A stretch of DNA of 64,000 bases from Sphingomonas alba (GTDB lineage: Bacteria; Pseudomonadota; Alphaproteobacteria; Sphingomonadales; Sphingomonadaceae). Below the pieces are notes generated by a model. That model ran no database searches and was not told where the DNA came from. It saw only the letters and a list, made by a program, of their open reading frames with translations. Where the stretch lies: the NCBI RefSeq assembly GCF_023516555.1, contig NZ_JAMGBD010000001.1, forward strand, positions 1,302,001 through 1,366,000. Direction: 5' to 3'. The position numbers and the translations under genes are program-made. Below are positions 45,420 to 54,107 of the stretch, one piece after another (positions within the stretch are counted from its first letter, which is position 1; each line of letters opens with the position of its first letter).

Positions 45420-45485
45420 GATCCGTATAATCGCCCCCTCCTACACCTGATAATTCGGCCGCGAAATCCCAATCGAAAGACTTTT

Positions 45486-46466
45486 GTGGCGCGAGCAGTA
45501 CGCTTCTATGAGACCGGTGGCCCGGACGTTCTCCGTTTCGAGGAAGTGTCGGTCGGCCAGCCCGGCGACGGCCAAGTCCGTGTTCGCCATCTCGCGGTCG
45601 GGCTCAACTTCGCAGACACCTATTTCCGCCAAGGCTACTACCCCGTGCCAGTGCCGAACGGCATGGGAGTCGAAGCATCCGGCGTCATCGAAGCGGTTGG
45701 CCCTAACGTAAACGGCTTCAAGGTCGGCGACCGCGTAACCTATACCGGCAGTCCGCTCGGCGCCTATTCGACCGAACGGGTCATGCCCGTCGGATCGCTT
45801 TTCAAGCTGCCGGTCGATATCACCCACGAAACCGCCGCGGCGATGACCATGCGCGGTCTCAGCGCCGCCTACTGGCTGTTGAAGACCAACCCCTGGATGA
45901 AGGCCGGCGACACCATCCTCATCCATGCGGCTGCCGGTGGAGTCGGCCTGATCGCATCGCAATGGGCGAAGCTCTTGGGACTGCGCGTCATCGGCACAGT
46001 TTCCACCGAGGCCAAGGCCGAACTGGCCAAGGCTCATGGTTGCGATGAAATCATCTTTTACCGCCGCGAGAATGTCGTCGAGCGTGTCAGGCAGCTGACG
46101 GACGGCGAAGGCGTCACGACGGTATACGACACAGTCGGCAAGGACACGTACGAGGGGTCGCTGAAGTCCTTGAAGCGACGGGGGGTGCTTGTCGGCTGCG
46201 GAACGGCATCGGGGCCATTTCCCCCGATCGACGCGCTGCAGCTTGCCATTCAGGGCTCGGTCTATTTCACGCGCCCGGCACTTGCCGACTACATTGCCGA
46301 TCCGGCCGAGCGGGCCGAGCTTTCCGGTGCGCTGTTCGACCATGTCGCCGCCGGCCGCATCCGGATCAATATCAACCAGCGCTACGAACTTGCCGACGCC
46401 ATTCAGGCTCATCGCGACCTCGAGGCGGGAAAGACGACGGGCTCGTCGATCTTCGTCATCCCATGA
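45486..46466 (+). CDS. Zinc-free quinone oxidoreductase (MDR family)
   Basis: 326 residues, GTG start. NADPH:quinone reductase-type medium-chain reductase: RAVRFYETGGPDVLRFEEVS, GLNFADTYFRQGYYPVPVPN, GMGVEASGVIEAVGPNVNGF and the cofactor motif ILIHAAAGGVGLIASQWAKL. No catalytic or structural zinc ligands are present. It probably reduces a quinone or enone intermediate. First gene of the operon; the stop overlaps the dioxygenase start by ATGA. Confidence 0.92.
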   Translation: MARAVRFYETGGPDVLRFEEVSVGQPGDGQVRVRHLAVGLNFADTYFRQGYYPVPVPNGMGVEASGVIEAVGPNVNGFKVGDRVTYTGSPLGAYSTERVMPVGSLFKLPVDITHETAAAMTMRGLSAAYWLLKTNPWMKAGDTILIHAAAGGVGLIASQWAKLLGLRVIGTVSTEAKAELAKAHGCDEIIFYRRENVVERVRQLTDGEGVTTVYDTVGKDTYEGSLKSLKRRGVLVGCGTASGPFPPIDALQLAIQGSVYFTRPALADYIADPAERAELSGALFDHVAAGRIRININQRYELADAIQAHRDLEAGKTTGSSIFVIP

Positions 46467-47311
46467 GGATCGAGAAGCTCACGACGCACATCGGTGCGGA
46501 ACTGGTTGGCGTCGATCTCGCCAAGGCCACGAGCGACGATGCCTTGTTCGATGACATCAAAGCCGCGCTGCTGGAACACAAGGTCCTGTTCCTCCGCGAC
46601 CAGCTGATTTCCAAGGCCGACCACGTCGCCTTCGCTTCGCGTTTCGGCGAGCTGGAGGATCATCCGGTGGCGGGCAGTGACCCGGACCATCCCGGCCTGG
46701 TCTGCATCTACAAGGACCTCGACTCCCCGCCAGACCATTACGAAAATGCCTGGCACTGCGACGCGACGTGGCGGGAAAAGCCGCCACTGGGCGCGGTCCT
46801 GCGCTGCATCGAATGCCCGCCAGTCGGTGGCGACACGATCTGGGTCAATATGGCGCGCGCCTATGAGGACCTGCCCGCCGACATCAAGCTGCGGATCGAG
46901 GGACTCTACGCCCGTCATTCCATCGAGGCGTCATTCGGCGCCCGAATGCCGATCGAGAAGCGGCACGCGCTGAAGGCCCAATATCCCGATGCCGAACATC
47001 CGGTCGTGCGAATCCACCCGGAAACGGGAGAGAAGGTGCTGTTCGTCAACAGCTTCGCGACCCACTTCACCAATTATCACACGTCGGAGAACGTGCGTTA
47101 CGGCCAGGATTATGCGCCGGGCGGGTCGAACCTGCTCAACTACCTGATCGCGCGCGCTTCGATCCCCGAATACCAGGTGCGCTGGCGCTGGCGGCCAAAC
47201 AGCATCGCCATCTGGGATAACCGCTGCACCCAGCATTACGCCGTGATGGATTACTGGCCCGCCGTCCGGAAAATGGAACGGGCAGGAATCATCGGCGACA
47301 AACCCTATTAA
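46463..47311 (+). CDS. TauD/TfdA family 2-oxoglutarate-dependent dioxygenase
   Basis: 282 residues of the Fe(II)/2-oxoglutarate family. The facial triad is in NAWHCDATWREKPPLGAVLR (HxD) and in DNRCTQHYAVMDYW (distal His), with an Arg in RKMERAGI that can bind 2-oxoglutarate. Members act on taurine, alpha-ketoglutarate-dependent sulfonate or sulfate ester hydroxylation, 2,4-D or gamma-butyrobetaine. The specific substrate is not given by sequence. Neighbours suggest a carbon source ending in a beta-keto acid. Confidence 0.93.
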   Translation: MRIEKLTTHIGAELVGVDLAKATSDDALFDDIKAALLEHKVLFLRDQLISKADHVAFASRFGELEDHPVAGSDPDHPGLVCIYKDLDSPPDHYENAWHCDATWREKPPLGAVLRCIECPPVGGDTIWVNMARAYEDLPADIKLRIEGLYARHSIEASFGARMPIEKRHALKAQYPDAEHPVVRIHPETGEKVLFVNSFATHFTNYHTSENVRYGQDYAPGGSNLLNYLIARASIPEYQVRWRWRPNSIAIWDNRCTQHYAVMDYWPAVRKMERAGIIGDKPY

Positions 47312-47322
47312 GGAGAAGAACC

Positions 47323-48369
47323 ATGCAGTTCATGGACGACAGCCTGCTGCCCGAAAACCAGGATCCGCTGGTCATCCAGGTAGCGCCTTATGCGCCGAGC
47401 TTCCTGCCGCGCGACAGCGACGACATTCCCGTGACGATGCAGGAGCAGGTCCAGAAGGCCGTCGATTGCTACAATGCCGGCGCCACGGTGCTCCACGTCC
47501 ACGTCCGCGAGCCGGACGGCAAGGGCTCCAAGCGGCTCGAAATGTTCAACGAAATGCTCGATCGCTTGCGCACGGCCGTGCCGAAGATGATCCTGCAGGT
47601 CGGCGGTTCGATCAGCTTCGCGCCGAAGGACGACGGACAAGCAGCTTTGTGGCTGGGCGAAGACACACGTCACATGCTGGCCGACCTGAATCCGAAGCCC
47701 GACCAGGTCACCATCGCCATCAATACCAACCAGATGAACGTGATGGAGCTGATCACCGACGAGGATGCCGCCGGCACCTCCATGGGCGAGCCCGATTACA
47801 AGAAGGCCTATACCGAGATGTATTACGAGAGCGGTCCGGCTTTCGTGAAGGAGCATCTGAAGCGCCTAGTCGCCTCCGGTATCCAGCCCCACTTCATGAT
47901 CGGTTCGATCAAGGACCTGGAAACGGTCGAGCGCATCGTTCGCCAAGGCCAGTATATGGGCCCCTATGTGCTGAACTGGGTATCCATCGGTGGTGGCCAC
48001 GATGGACCGAACCCGCGAAACCTGATGGAATTCATCAACCGCGTTCCGCAGAATGCGACTCTGACCGTCGAGGGCCTGATGCGCCACGTCTATCCGCTGA
48101 ATGCCATGGGCATCGCCATGGGCCTGCACGTCCGGGTCGGCCAGGAAGACAATCTCTATGGCCGTCGCGGCGAGCGCGCGACTTCCGTCCAGCAAATCGA
48201 GAAGATGGTGAAGATCAGCCAGGAGCTGTGGCGCCCGATCGCCACCGCCGAGCAGGCCCGTTCCATCTACCAGATCGGCACTTTCTATTCGAGCGTCGAA
48301 GAAACGCTTGAGAAGAACGGCTGGCTGCCGAACCGCACGCCCAGGTTGGCGCAGCGCCAGGCGGCGTGA
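47323..48369 (+). CDS. Beta-keto acid cleavage enzyme (BKACE, DUF849)
   Basis: 348 residues. Family founded on 3-keto-5-aminohexanoate cleavage enzyme, a zinc enzyme exchanging a beta-keto acid with acetyl-CoA. VDCYNAGATVLHVHVREPDG has the HxH zinc ligands; FMIGSIKDLETVERIVRQGQ, EGLMRHVYPLNAMGIAMGLH and VRVGQEDNLYGRRGERATSV are the conserved end of the barrel. The substrate side-chain pocket cannot be assigned by eye. Strong AAGGAGAAG site. Coupled by GTGA to the MFS gene. Confidence 0.93.
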   Translation: MQFMDDSLLPENQDPLVIQVAPYAPSFLPRDSDDIPVTMQEQVQKAVDCYNAGATVLHVHVREPDGKGSKRLEMFNEMLDRLRTAVPKMILQVGGSISFAPKDDGQAALWLGEDTRHMLADLNPKPDQVTIAINTNQMNVMELITDEDAAGTSMGEPDYKKAYTEMYYESGPAFVKEHLKRLVASGIQPHFMIGSIKDLETVERIVRQGQYMGPYVLNWVSIGGGHDGPNPRNLMEFINRVPQNATLTVEGLMRHVYPLNAMGIAMGLHVRVGQEDNLYGRRGERATSVQQIEKMVKISQELWRPIATAEQARSIYQIGTFYSSVEETLEKNGWLPNRTPRLAQRQAA

Positions 48370-49610
48370 AGCCCTTCGCTTCCGACGCCGCGATCAGCAG
48401 GCCGAAAATCCCGGGCTACGCCTGGGTGGTGTTCGCCCTCACCTTCGGCCTGCTGATTTCGGACTACATGGCGCGGCAGGTGCTGAATGCCGTCTTCCCT
48501 TTGCTCAAGGCAGAATGGGGCCTGAGCGACGGACAACTCGGTTTCCTTGCCGGCATCGTGCCGCTGATGGTGGGCTTGCTGACCTGCCCGATCTCCCTGC
48601 TGGCGGACCGCTTCGGCCGGGCAAAAAGCATCGTCGTCATGGGCCTGGTTTGGAGCGCCGCGACCTTGCTGTGCGGCCTGGCCCGCAGCTACGACCAGAT
48701 GCTCGCCGCGCGCGTGCTCGTCGGCGTCGGCGAGGCGGCTTATGGCAGCGTGGGTATCGCCGTCATTATCAGCGTCTTCCCGAAGCATTTGCGCGCGACG
48801 CTTACCGGCGCGTTCATGGCTGGCGGCCTGGCCGGGCAAGTGCTCGGCGTCGGGATCGGCGGCGCGGTGGCTGCGAGCCACGGTTGGCGGACTGCGTTCA
48901 ATGCCATTGGCGTGGCCGGACTCGTGCTCGCTTTGGCTTACGGCTGGTGCGTCAGGGACGCCCGCATCTCGGGCAATGCAGGCGAAGAACGGGTCAAGCT
49001 CAGCTGGGCGGGCCTGAAGCCCCTGTTCGCGGGCGCAACGCTGAATTGCGCCTACGTCGCCAGCGGCCTGCAATTGTTCGTGGCTGGCGCCCTGCCCGCC
49101 TGGTTGCCGACCTATTTCGTCCGCTATTACCACCTTCCGCTGGCCAAGGCCGCAGGCGTCGCCGCGATCTTCCTCGCCATCGGCGGCGTCGGCATGATCC
49201 TGTGCGGTGTTGCAAGCGACCGGCTCGTCAAGACGATGCGGGACCGCGCCCGCTTATCGGCGGCTTTCTGTATCGGCTCGGCGCTGCTGGTTGCAGCGGC
49301 GTTCGCTGTCGGAACGGGGTTGCCGCAGCTCGTGCTGCTCGGACTTGCCATGTTCCTCGCGGCTTCGACGGCGGGATCGGCTGGATCGATGGTGGCGGGC
49401 CTGACCCCCGCTGCATTACATGGCACGGCCTTCGCGGTGCTGACCCTCGCCAATAATGCCTTCGGCCTGGCGCCCGGCCCAATCGTCACCGGATGGCTGG
49501 CAGATCGCGTCGGCCTGCTTGGCGCGCTGCAGTTGCTGCCGGCGGCAAGCGTCGCCGCTGCCCTTGTCTTTTACGCCGCCTCGCGCGCGGCCCGGCAGGC
49601 GACGGCCTGA
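48366..49610 (+). CDS. MFS transporter
   Basis: 414 residues with about 12 membrane helices, GTG start in the BKACE stop. Typical MFS motifs: the A-motif-like LADRFGRAKSIVVMGLVWSA, the helix 4 region ARVLVGVGEAAYGSVGIAVI, and the central loop KLSWAGLKPLFAGATLNCAY. Similar to the spinster-like/sugar-phosphate-type group of aromatic or organic-acid carriers. It likely imports the operon's substrate. Convergent with the YeiH-like gene (gap 15 bases). Confidence 0.92.
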   Translation: MKPFASDAAISRPKIPGYAWVVFALTFGLLISDYMARQVLNAVFPLLKAEWGLSDGQLGFLAGIVPLMVGLLTCPISLLADRFGRAKSIVVMGLVWSAATLLCGLARSYDQMLAARVLVGVGEAAYGSVGIAVIISVFPKHLRATLTGAFMAGGLAGQVLGVGIGGAVAASHGWRTAFNAIGVAGLVLALAYGWCVRDARISGNAGEERVKLSWAGLKPLFAGATLNCAYVASGLQLFVAGALPAWLPTYFVRYYHLPLAKAAGVAAIFLAIGGVGMILCGVASDRLVKTMRDRARLSAAFCIGSALLVAAAFAVGTGLPQLVLLGLAMFLAASTAGSAGSMVAGLTPAALHGTAFAVLTLANNAFGLAPGPIVTGWLADRVGLLGALQLLPAASVAAALVFYAASRAARQATA

Positions 49611-49625
49611 CCGAGACCGGGCGAC

Positions 49626-50702
49626 CTACAGGCCGAATAGCCGGATTACGAAGTAACTGACCGAGCCGAGCGCAAGGAGCGACAGGACCACTGTGGCCGT
49701 TACCCGGCCCCCAGCCCGTGAGACGGTGCGGACGTCGACACCCAGGCCGAGCGCCGCCATCGAAATGACGGTGAGGCCGGTGGCCAGGCTTCCGATTGGC
49801 GCGAGCGCCCAATCCGGAACCAGGCTCGCCGAGCGCAGCACGACCATGACCATGAAGCCGATGATGAACCACGGCACGAGCTGGTGCAGCGCCGGCCGGC
49901 CGCGCCGGGGGCGATCACCGGCGGTTACATGGGGGGCGGGTTCGTCGGCCTCCTCCCGCCACTTCGCCGTCATCAGTGAAAGGACCAGGCAGACCGGGCC
50001 GAGCATCAGCACGCGGATGAGCTTTACGAGCGTTCCGACCTGTACCGCCTTGACGCCAATTGGCGCCGCTGCGGCGATTACCTGAGGAACGGCATAGACG
50101 GTCAATCCGGCCAGCGCCCCGTAGCCGAATTGGGTCATGTGCAAGATCACGCCGAGCAACGGCAGGGTCAAAACAACGATCACGCCAAGCACGGCCGTGA
50201 AGGCGATCGACGATGCCACCTCGTCGCCGTCCGCGCCGATGACCGGTGCGACGGCGGCAATCGCGGAATTGCCGCAGATCGAATTGCCGCAAGCAACCAG
50301 CATGGCGAGGCGTTTCGACAAGCCGAGAGTCCGGCCGATGGCAAAGCTCAGAAGGATTGCGCCCGCGACAATCGCCAGAATTGACACCAGCAGAGGCCAA
50401 CCCGCCGACAGGATCGTCGCGGCGCTGACCGATGCGCCCAGCAGGACAACGGCGATTTCCAGCACCAACTTGGCGCTGACATCGATGCCCGGCTTCCATC
50501 GTTCCCCGGGAACCCAAAACGTCCGGACCGCCGCGCCGATCAGGATCGCCAGCACCAATGCCTCGATCCAGGCACGGCCGGTAAGGGCCAATTCAACCTC
50601 CGCCAATGCAGAGCCCGCGGCCGCGACAAGCGCGCAAAGGACTAATCCGGGAAGGATCCTGGCGGGGACCGGTACTGTCTTGGACGACGGCGCAAATGCC
50701 AT
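49626..50702 (-). CDS. YeiH/UPF0324 family anion exporter (putative sulfate exporter)
   Basis: 358-residue polytopic protein: VLCALVAAAGSALAEVELAL, LVLEIAVVLLGASVSAATIL, GNSICGNSAIAAVAPVIGAD and GYGALAGLTVYAVPQVIAAA are the family marks. The family is annotated as putative sulfate exporter. Position beside a TauD-like dioxygenase operon would suit export of sulfite or sulfate from sulfonates, but this is inference. It is transcribed opposite to the operon. Confidence 0.88.
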   Translation of the reverse strand: MAFAPSSKTVPVPARILPGLVLCALVAAAGSALAEVELALTGRAWIEALVLAILIGAAVRTFWVPGERWKPGIDVSAKLVLEIAVVLLGASVSAATILSAGWPLLVSILAIVAGAILLSFAIGRTLGLSKRLAMLVACGNSICGNSAIAAVAPVIGADGDEVASSIAFTAVLGVIVVLTLPLLGVILHMTQFGYGALAGLTVYAVPQVIAAAAPIGVKAVQVGTLVKLIRVLMLGPVCLVLSLMTAKWREEADEPAPHVTAGDRPRRGRPALHQLVPWFIIGFMVMVVLRSASLVPDWALAPIGSLATGLTVISMAALGLGVDVRTVSRAGGRVTATVVLSLLALGSVSYFVIRLFGL

Positions 50703-50996
50703 GACGAACTCTTACAACTTAGCCGGGTCACGAAAACAAGATGGAGCCCCGGCGCCAGCGTGCACCGAGGCTCCACTCTCCGCAACCGGTTGAACAAAGG
50801 CCCCGGCGCCTGGGGAGCGCCGGGACCTCCGCCCCCATACTACAAGGTTTCGACCCGGGAGTTGGCCGCCACTCCGGTTGAGCGCGGGTCGGCATTGAGC
50901 CGACGGACGACCGTACTTCTGGCAAAGACCTCGTAGGAGAGACCGAGCGAGCGAAAGAAACTGGTACAGGGCGCTCGCCCGATTTCTTGTCAGTCC
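50703..50996. other. 294-base gap before the large TonB receptor
   Basis: No protein-coding frame is convincing here. It contains the minus-strand hairpin listed next, a short GGGCG-AGC-GCCC stem (50967 onward), and GGAGCC...GGCTCC near 50742. These probably form the untranslated tail of the TonB receptor mRNA. Confidence 0.4.
50793..50824 (-). terminator. Probable terminator downstream of the large TonB receptor
   Basis: Read on the minus strand, CCCGGCGC and GCGCCGGG arms form a stem (50802-50824) followed by GGCCTTTGTT. It lies about 170 bases past the TonB receptor stop at 50997. Confidence 0.6.
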
Positions 50997-53540
50997 TCAG
51001 AAGTTGAAGCGGCCCTGCAGAGCGACGGTCCGGCCTTCGTCGACGACGTTCGCCTGGCTGTAGGCACCGAAAGTCGAGAAGGCCAAAGGCGTCTGGACGC
51101 CCATCGAGACGGTCCGCTTGTCGAACAGATTCTTGCCGAGAAGGGCGACTTCCCAGCGGCGGCCCGGATCGCCGATGGCGATACGACCATTGAACTTCGC
51201 ATAGCTGCCCTGCGTCTGGTTCGGGTCGAGCGTCGGCGACAAGAAGTAGCCGTCGGAAGCGAACATGTCTGCGGTCGTACGCAGCTCTAGGCTGTTGGTG
51301 ATCGCAGTGTTCCAGTCGACGGCGAGCGTCGCCTGCCAGTCGGGAACGAGCTGGTTGGTCTTGCCCTTATAATCGCACTGGCCGTTGGCGCCGTCCGGAA
51401 CCTGGCCCGGATAGCACTGGCCGTTCGGATACTTCTTGAATTCGAAGTCCGTCAGCGCGCCGGCTGCTCGCAGCGTCAGGTGCGGAGTCACAGCGAAGCG
51501 GGCGTCAGCCTCCAACCCCTGAGTCGTGGCGTCGGCGTTGCCGACGACATAGCCAAGTACACCGTCGAACACCGAGACCTGCAGGTCCTGGATCTTCGTG
51601 TGGTAGAGCGAGGCGTTGAAGATCCCGCGATGGTTGAAGAAGCTGGTCTTTGCACCGACCTCCCAGTTGGTCGCCTGCTCTTCGTCGAACTCGAAGGCGT
51701 CAGCCATGGACGAGTAGAAGCCGCGGTTGTTGCCGCGGAAATCGAAGCCGCCCGACTTGGTGCCCTTCGTGAACGAGCCGTAGAACATGATGTCCGGGTT
51801 GACGTCATATTGAAGGACGACGGACGGGACGAAGCCGGTCTTCGAAACCTTACCGTCGACCGGATGAACGCCGTAGGCGAGCTGCAAGCCAGCTGCCTGC
51901 CCTCCCGGAATGCCGCCCATGCCGGCGATGGTGGTGAGATTGCTCGAGCTTATGTGGAACAAGCTGCCGAAGACTATCGGCGCCATGATGGCCTGAGTAC
52001 CCGTGAGCGTCGAACCGTCGATGCCCTCGATGGTGATGTTGCGGTCGCCTTCCTTCTTCTCGTGGGTGACGCGGCCACCGACGTTGACGCGGAAGTGTTC
52101 ATTGAACTTGTAGGTCAGCTGACCGAAAGCCGACAGGATATCGGTGTCGACATGGGCTTGCCGCGCGGCGCGGGTGTCCCTGATGTAATTGCCGAAGGCC
52201 CCCGGTTTCAGGTTCGCCGCCTCCACCAAGATTGAATCATGGTCGATGTTGATGTTGTCGCTGTAGCTATGGTCGCTGGTCTGGAAGAAGCCGCCGACGA
52301 TATACTCGAGCTTGCGGGACGTATCGGAAGCGAGCCGGATTTCCTGGCTGAACTGCTTGTACTTTTCGTGCAGGTCGATCGTCAGGATGTTCGCGCCCGT
52401 AAAGTCGCAGTCGCAATCCTCGTCATAGCTGAACTTGTTGTAGCCGGTGATCGAGGTCAGCTGGCCGATGCCCGTGTCCCAATTGGCCGTCAGGACGTAG
52501 GTTCCGGAAGTATTGTCCGACGTGTCGCCGTTGGACGAGCGCTTGTCGTCCTTGATATTGTTCGAGACTGACGGATCAACGACGAACTCATCGCTCGGGC
52601 TCATTGCGCCGAGGAGAGTCAGGATCTGAGCGTAGGTCTTGCCGCCGAATGGCGCACCGGCAATGGACGGCAGCTCATTGTAGACTTCGATGTTGCGACC
52701 CTTGGTGTCGAACTCGCCATGCTCGGCCTTGAAGTTCAACGTAAAGTCGTCGGTGACGTCCCAGTCGACGATGCCGCGCAGGTTCCAGTCCTTGCGCTGC
52801 GGTTCGCTGCGATCGAGCGTGATATTCTTGATGAATCCGTCGCCGTCGTGGATGCGGCCGGCGATGCGAGCGCGAACGTTGTCGGTAATCGGACCAGAAA
52901 CGGCGCCGAGCAATTCCCAATCGTCGCTATCGAGCTGGTAGCTGCCCTGGACATAGCCCGTGAGCACATTGGTCGGCTGGGCCGAGATGATGTTGAGCGC
53001 GCCGGCAATCGAGTTCTTGCCGAACAGGATCGACTGCGGTCCGCGCAGAACCTCGACGCGCTGGACGTCGAGGAAGGGCGCGCGGGCCTGCTGGGCACGG
53101 CCGTAGTGGATGCCGTCAATATAGGTGCCGACCGACTGCTCGAAGCCCTGGTTGACGCCCGAGAAGATGCCGCGGATGGCGATGTTCGAGCCGATACCGG
53201 TCTCGGTCATCTTGAAATTGGGGACCTTCGTCTGAAGGTCTTCGATCTTGCGGATGCCCTGCTGCTGCATCGTCGCGCCGGAGACGGCGGCGACGGACAG
53301 CGGAACGTCCTGCAGCCGCTCGGACCGCTTGCGGGCGGTGACGACGATGTCGCCTTCGCTTTTCTGCTCGTCGGCAGCCGGAGCCTGCGAAGCTGCGGTA
53401 TCCGCCGGCGCGGCTGCCGCATCCGCGGCGGCGGCGGCGACTGGCGCTGCAGTTTCCTCGGCGAAAGCCGGGGTCGAGCAGAGTGCGAAAGCAAGAGATG
53501 TTACGCTTGAGACAGCAAGCAAGGCTTTGAAACTAGACAA
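50997..53540 (-). CDS. TonB-dependent receptor (847 aa)
   Basis: Complete outer-membrane transporter. Signal peptide SFKALLAVSSVTSLAFALCS ending STPAFA, then an Ala/Pro-rich spacer and the motif DIVVTARKRSERLQDVPLSV. The plug has SNIAIRGIFSGVNQGFEQSV, DVQRVEVLRGPQSILFGKNS and IAGALNIISAQP. The 22-strand barrel ends with the terminal Phe of GRTVALQGRFNF. It is like receptors that sphingomonads use for catabolic substrates rather than siderophores. Neighbours suggest it could bring in the substrate of the AraC-linked operon, but it is on the other strand. Confidence 0.95.
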   Translation of the reverse strand: MSSFKALLAVSSVTSLAFALCSTPAFAEETAAPVAAAAADAAAAPADTAASQAPAADEQKSEGDIVVTARKRSERLQDVPLSVAAVSGATMQQQGIRKIEDLQTKVPNFKMTETGIGSNIAIRGIFSGVNQGFEQSVGTYIDGIHYGRAQQARAPFLDVQRVEVLRGPQSILFGKNSIAGALNIISAQPTNVLTGYVQGSYQLDSDDWELLGAVSGPITDNVRARIAGRIHDGDGFIKNITLDRSEPQRKDWNLRGIVDWDVTDDFTLNFKAEHGEFDTKGRNIEVYNELPSIAGAPFGGKTYAQILTLLGAMSPSDEFVVDPSVSNNIKDDKRSSNGDTSDNTSGTYVLTANWDTGIGQLTSITGYNKFSYDEDCDCDFTGANILTIDLHEKYKQFSQEIRLASDTSRKLEYIVGGFFQTSDHSYSDNINIDHDSILVEAANLKPGAFGNYIRDTRAARQAHVDTDILSAFGQLTYKFNEHFRVNVGGRVTHEKKEGDRNITIEGIDGSTLTGTQAIMAPIVFGSLFHISSSNLTTIAGMGGIPGGQAAGLQLAYGVHPVDGKVSKTGFVPSVVLQYDVNPDIMFYGSFTKGTKSGGFDFRGNNRGFYSSMADAFEFDEEQATNWEVGAKTSFFNHRGIFNASLYHTKIQDLQVSVFDGVLGYVVGNADATTQGLEADARFAVTPHLTLRAAGALTDFEFKKYPNGQCYPGQVPDGANGQCDYKGKTNQLVPDWQATLAVDWNTAITNSLELRTTADMFASDGYFLSPTLDPNQTQGSYAKFNGRIAIGDPGRRWEVALLGKNLFDKRTVSMGVQTPLAFSTFGAYSQANVVDEGRTVALQGRFNF

Positions 53541-53673
53541 TTGGAATCCCCTCCCGGAATTTGGGGTGGAGACTTAAAAGCGTAACAAATGTTGGTTTGC
53601 TGGCCGATGCCAGCAATTATCGCAATGACGCCAATTTAACGATGCGCCGCGCACTGTGCCCTGGCGGTAACGA

Positions 53674-54069
53674 TCAAACCAGTGCCAGCGCGGAGAGCTT
53701 TCCGTAGAGGCGAGGCGGCAGGTCGGCAACACCGCTGGGATCGGCTTCGTCAGTTACTTCGGCTTCCAAATAACGCCAACCCTGGTGCGCCCGCCTCGGC
53801 ATCGGCGGCACAATCACCAGCTCATCCGAACATACGATGTCGATTCGACCGTCGGGCCGGTCGTCGAACCGGAGGATCTGCTGGCGGCCGATGATTCGGT
53901 GCTTGACGATCCAGTGAAGCGAGCCCCCAATCAGCTCCTCCATCCTCTTCGGCCGCATTCGGGTCGTGACCCTAACCTCGCCATTTTGCGCACGCGCAGC
54001 GACCCGCTTCTGCAGCGATTCGAGTGTGCGGCAGCCAAAGGCGACCTTGGTCAGGTGGAGCGTCGGCAC
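53674..54069 (-). CDS. DUF1489 family protein (131 aa)
   Basis: Conserved alphaproteobacterial protein of unknown function: LHLTKVAFGCRTLESLQKRV, RVTTRMRPKRMEELIGGSLH, WIVKHRIIGRQQILRFDDRP and GWRYLEAEVTDEADPSGVAD. Residues are mixed alpha/beta with no catalytic signature that I recognise. It is the second gene after mgtE on the same strand (about 38 bases away), and probably shares its message. Confidence 0.88.
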   Translation of the reverse strand: MPTLHLTKVAFGCRTLESLQKRVAARAQNGEVRVTTRMRPKRMEELIGGSLHWIVKHRIIGRQQILRFDDRPDGRIDIVCSDELVIVPPMPRRAHQGWRYLEAEVTDEADPSGVADLPPRLYGKLSALALV

Positions 54070-54107
54070 AATGCCAATGTAGTGGCGTACCGACGGTTTC
54101 GGGAGTG

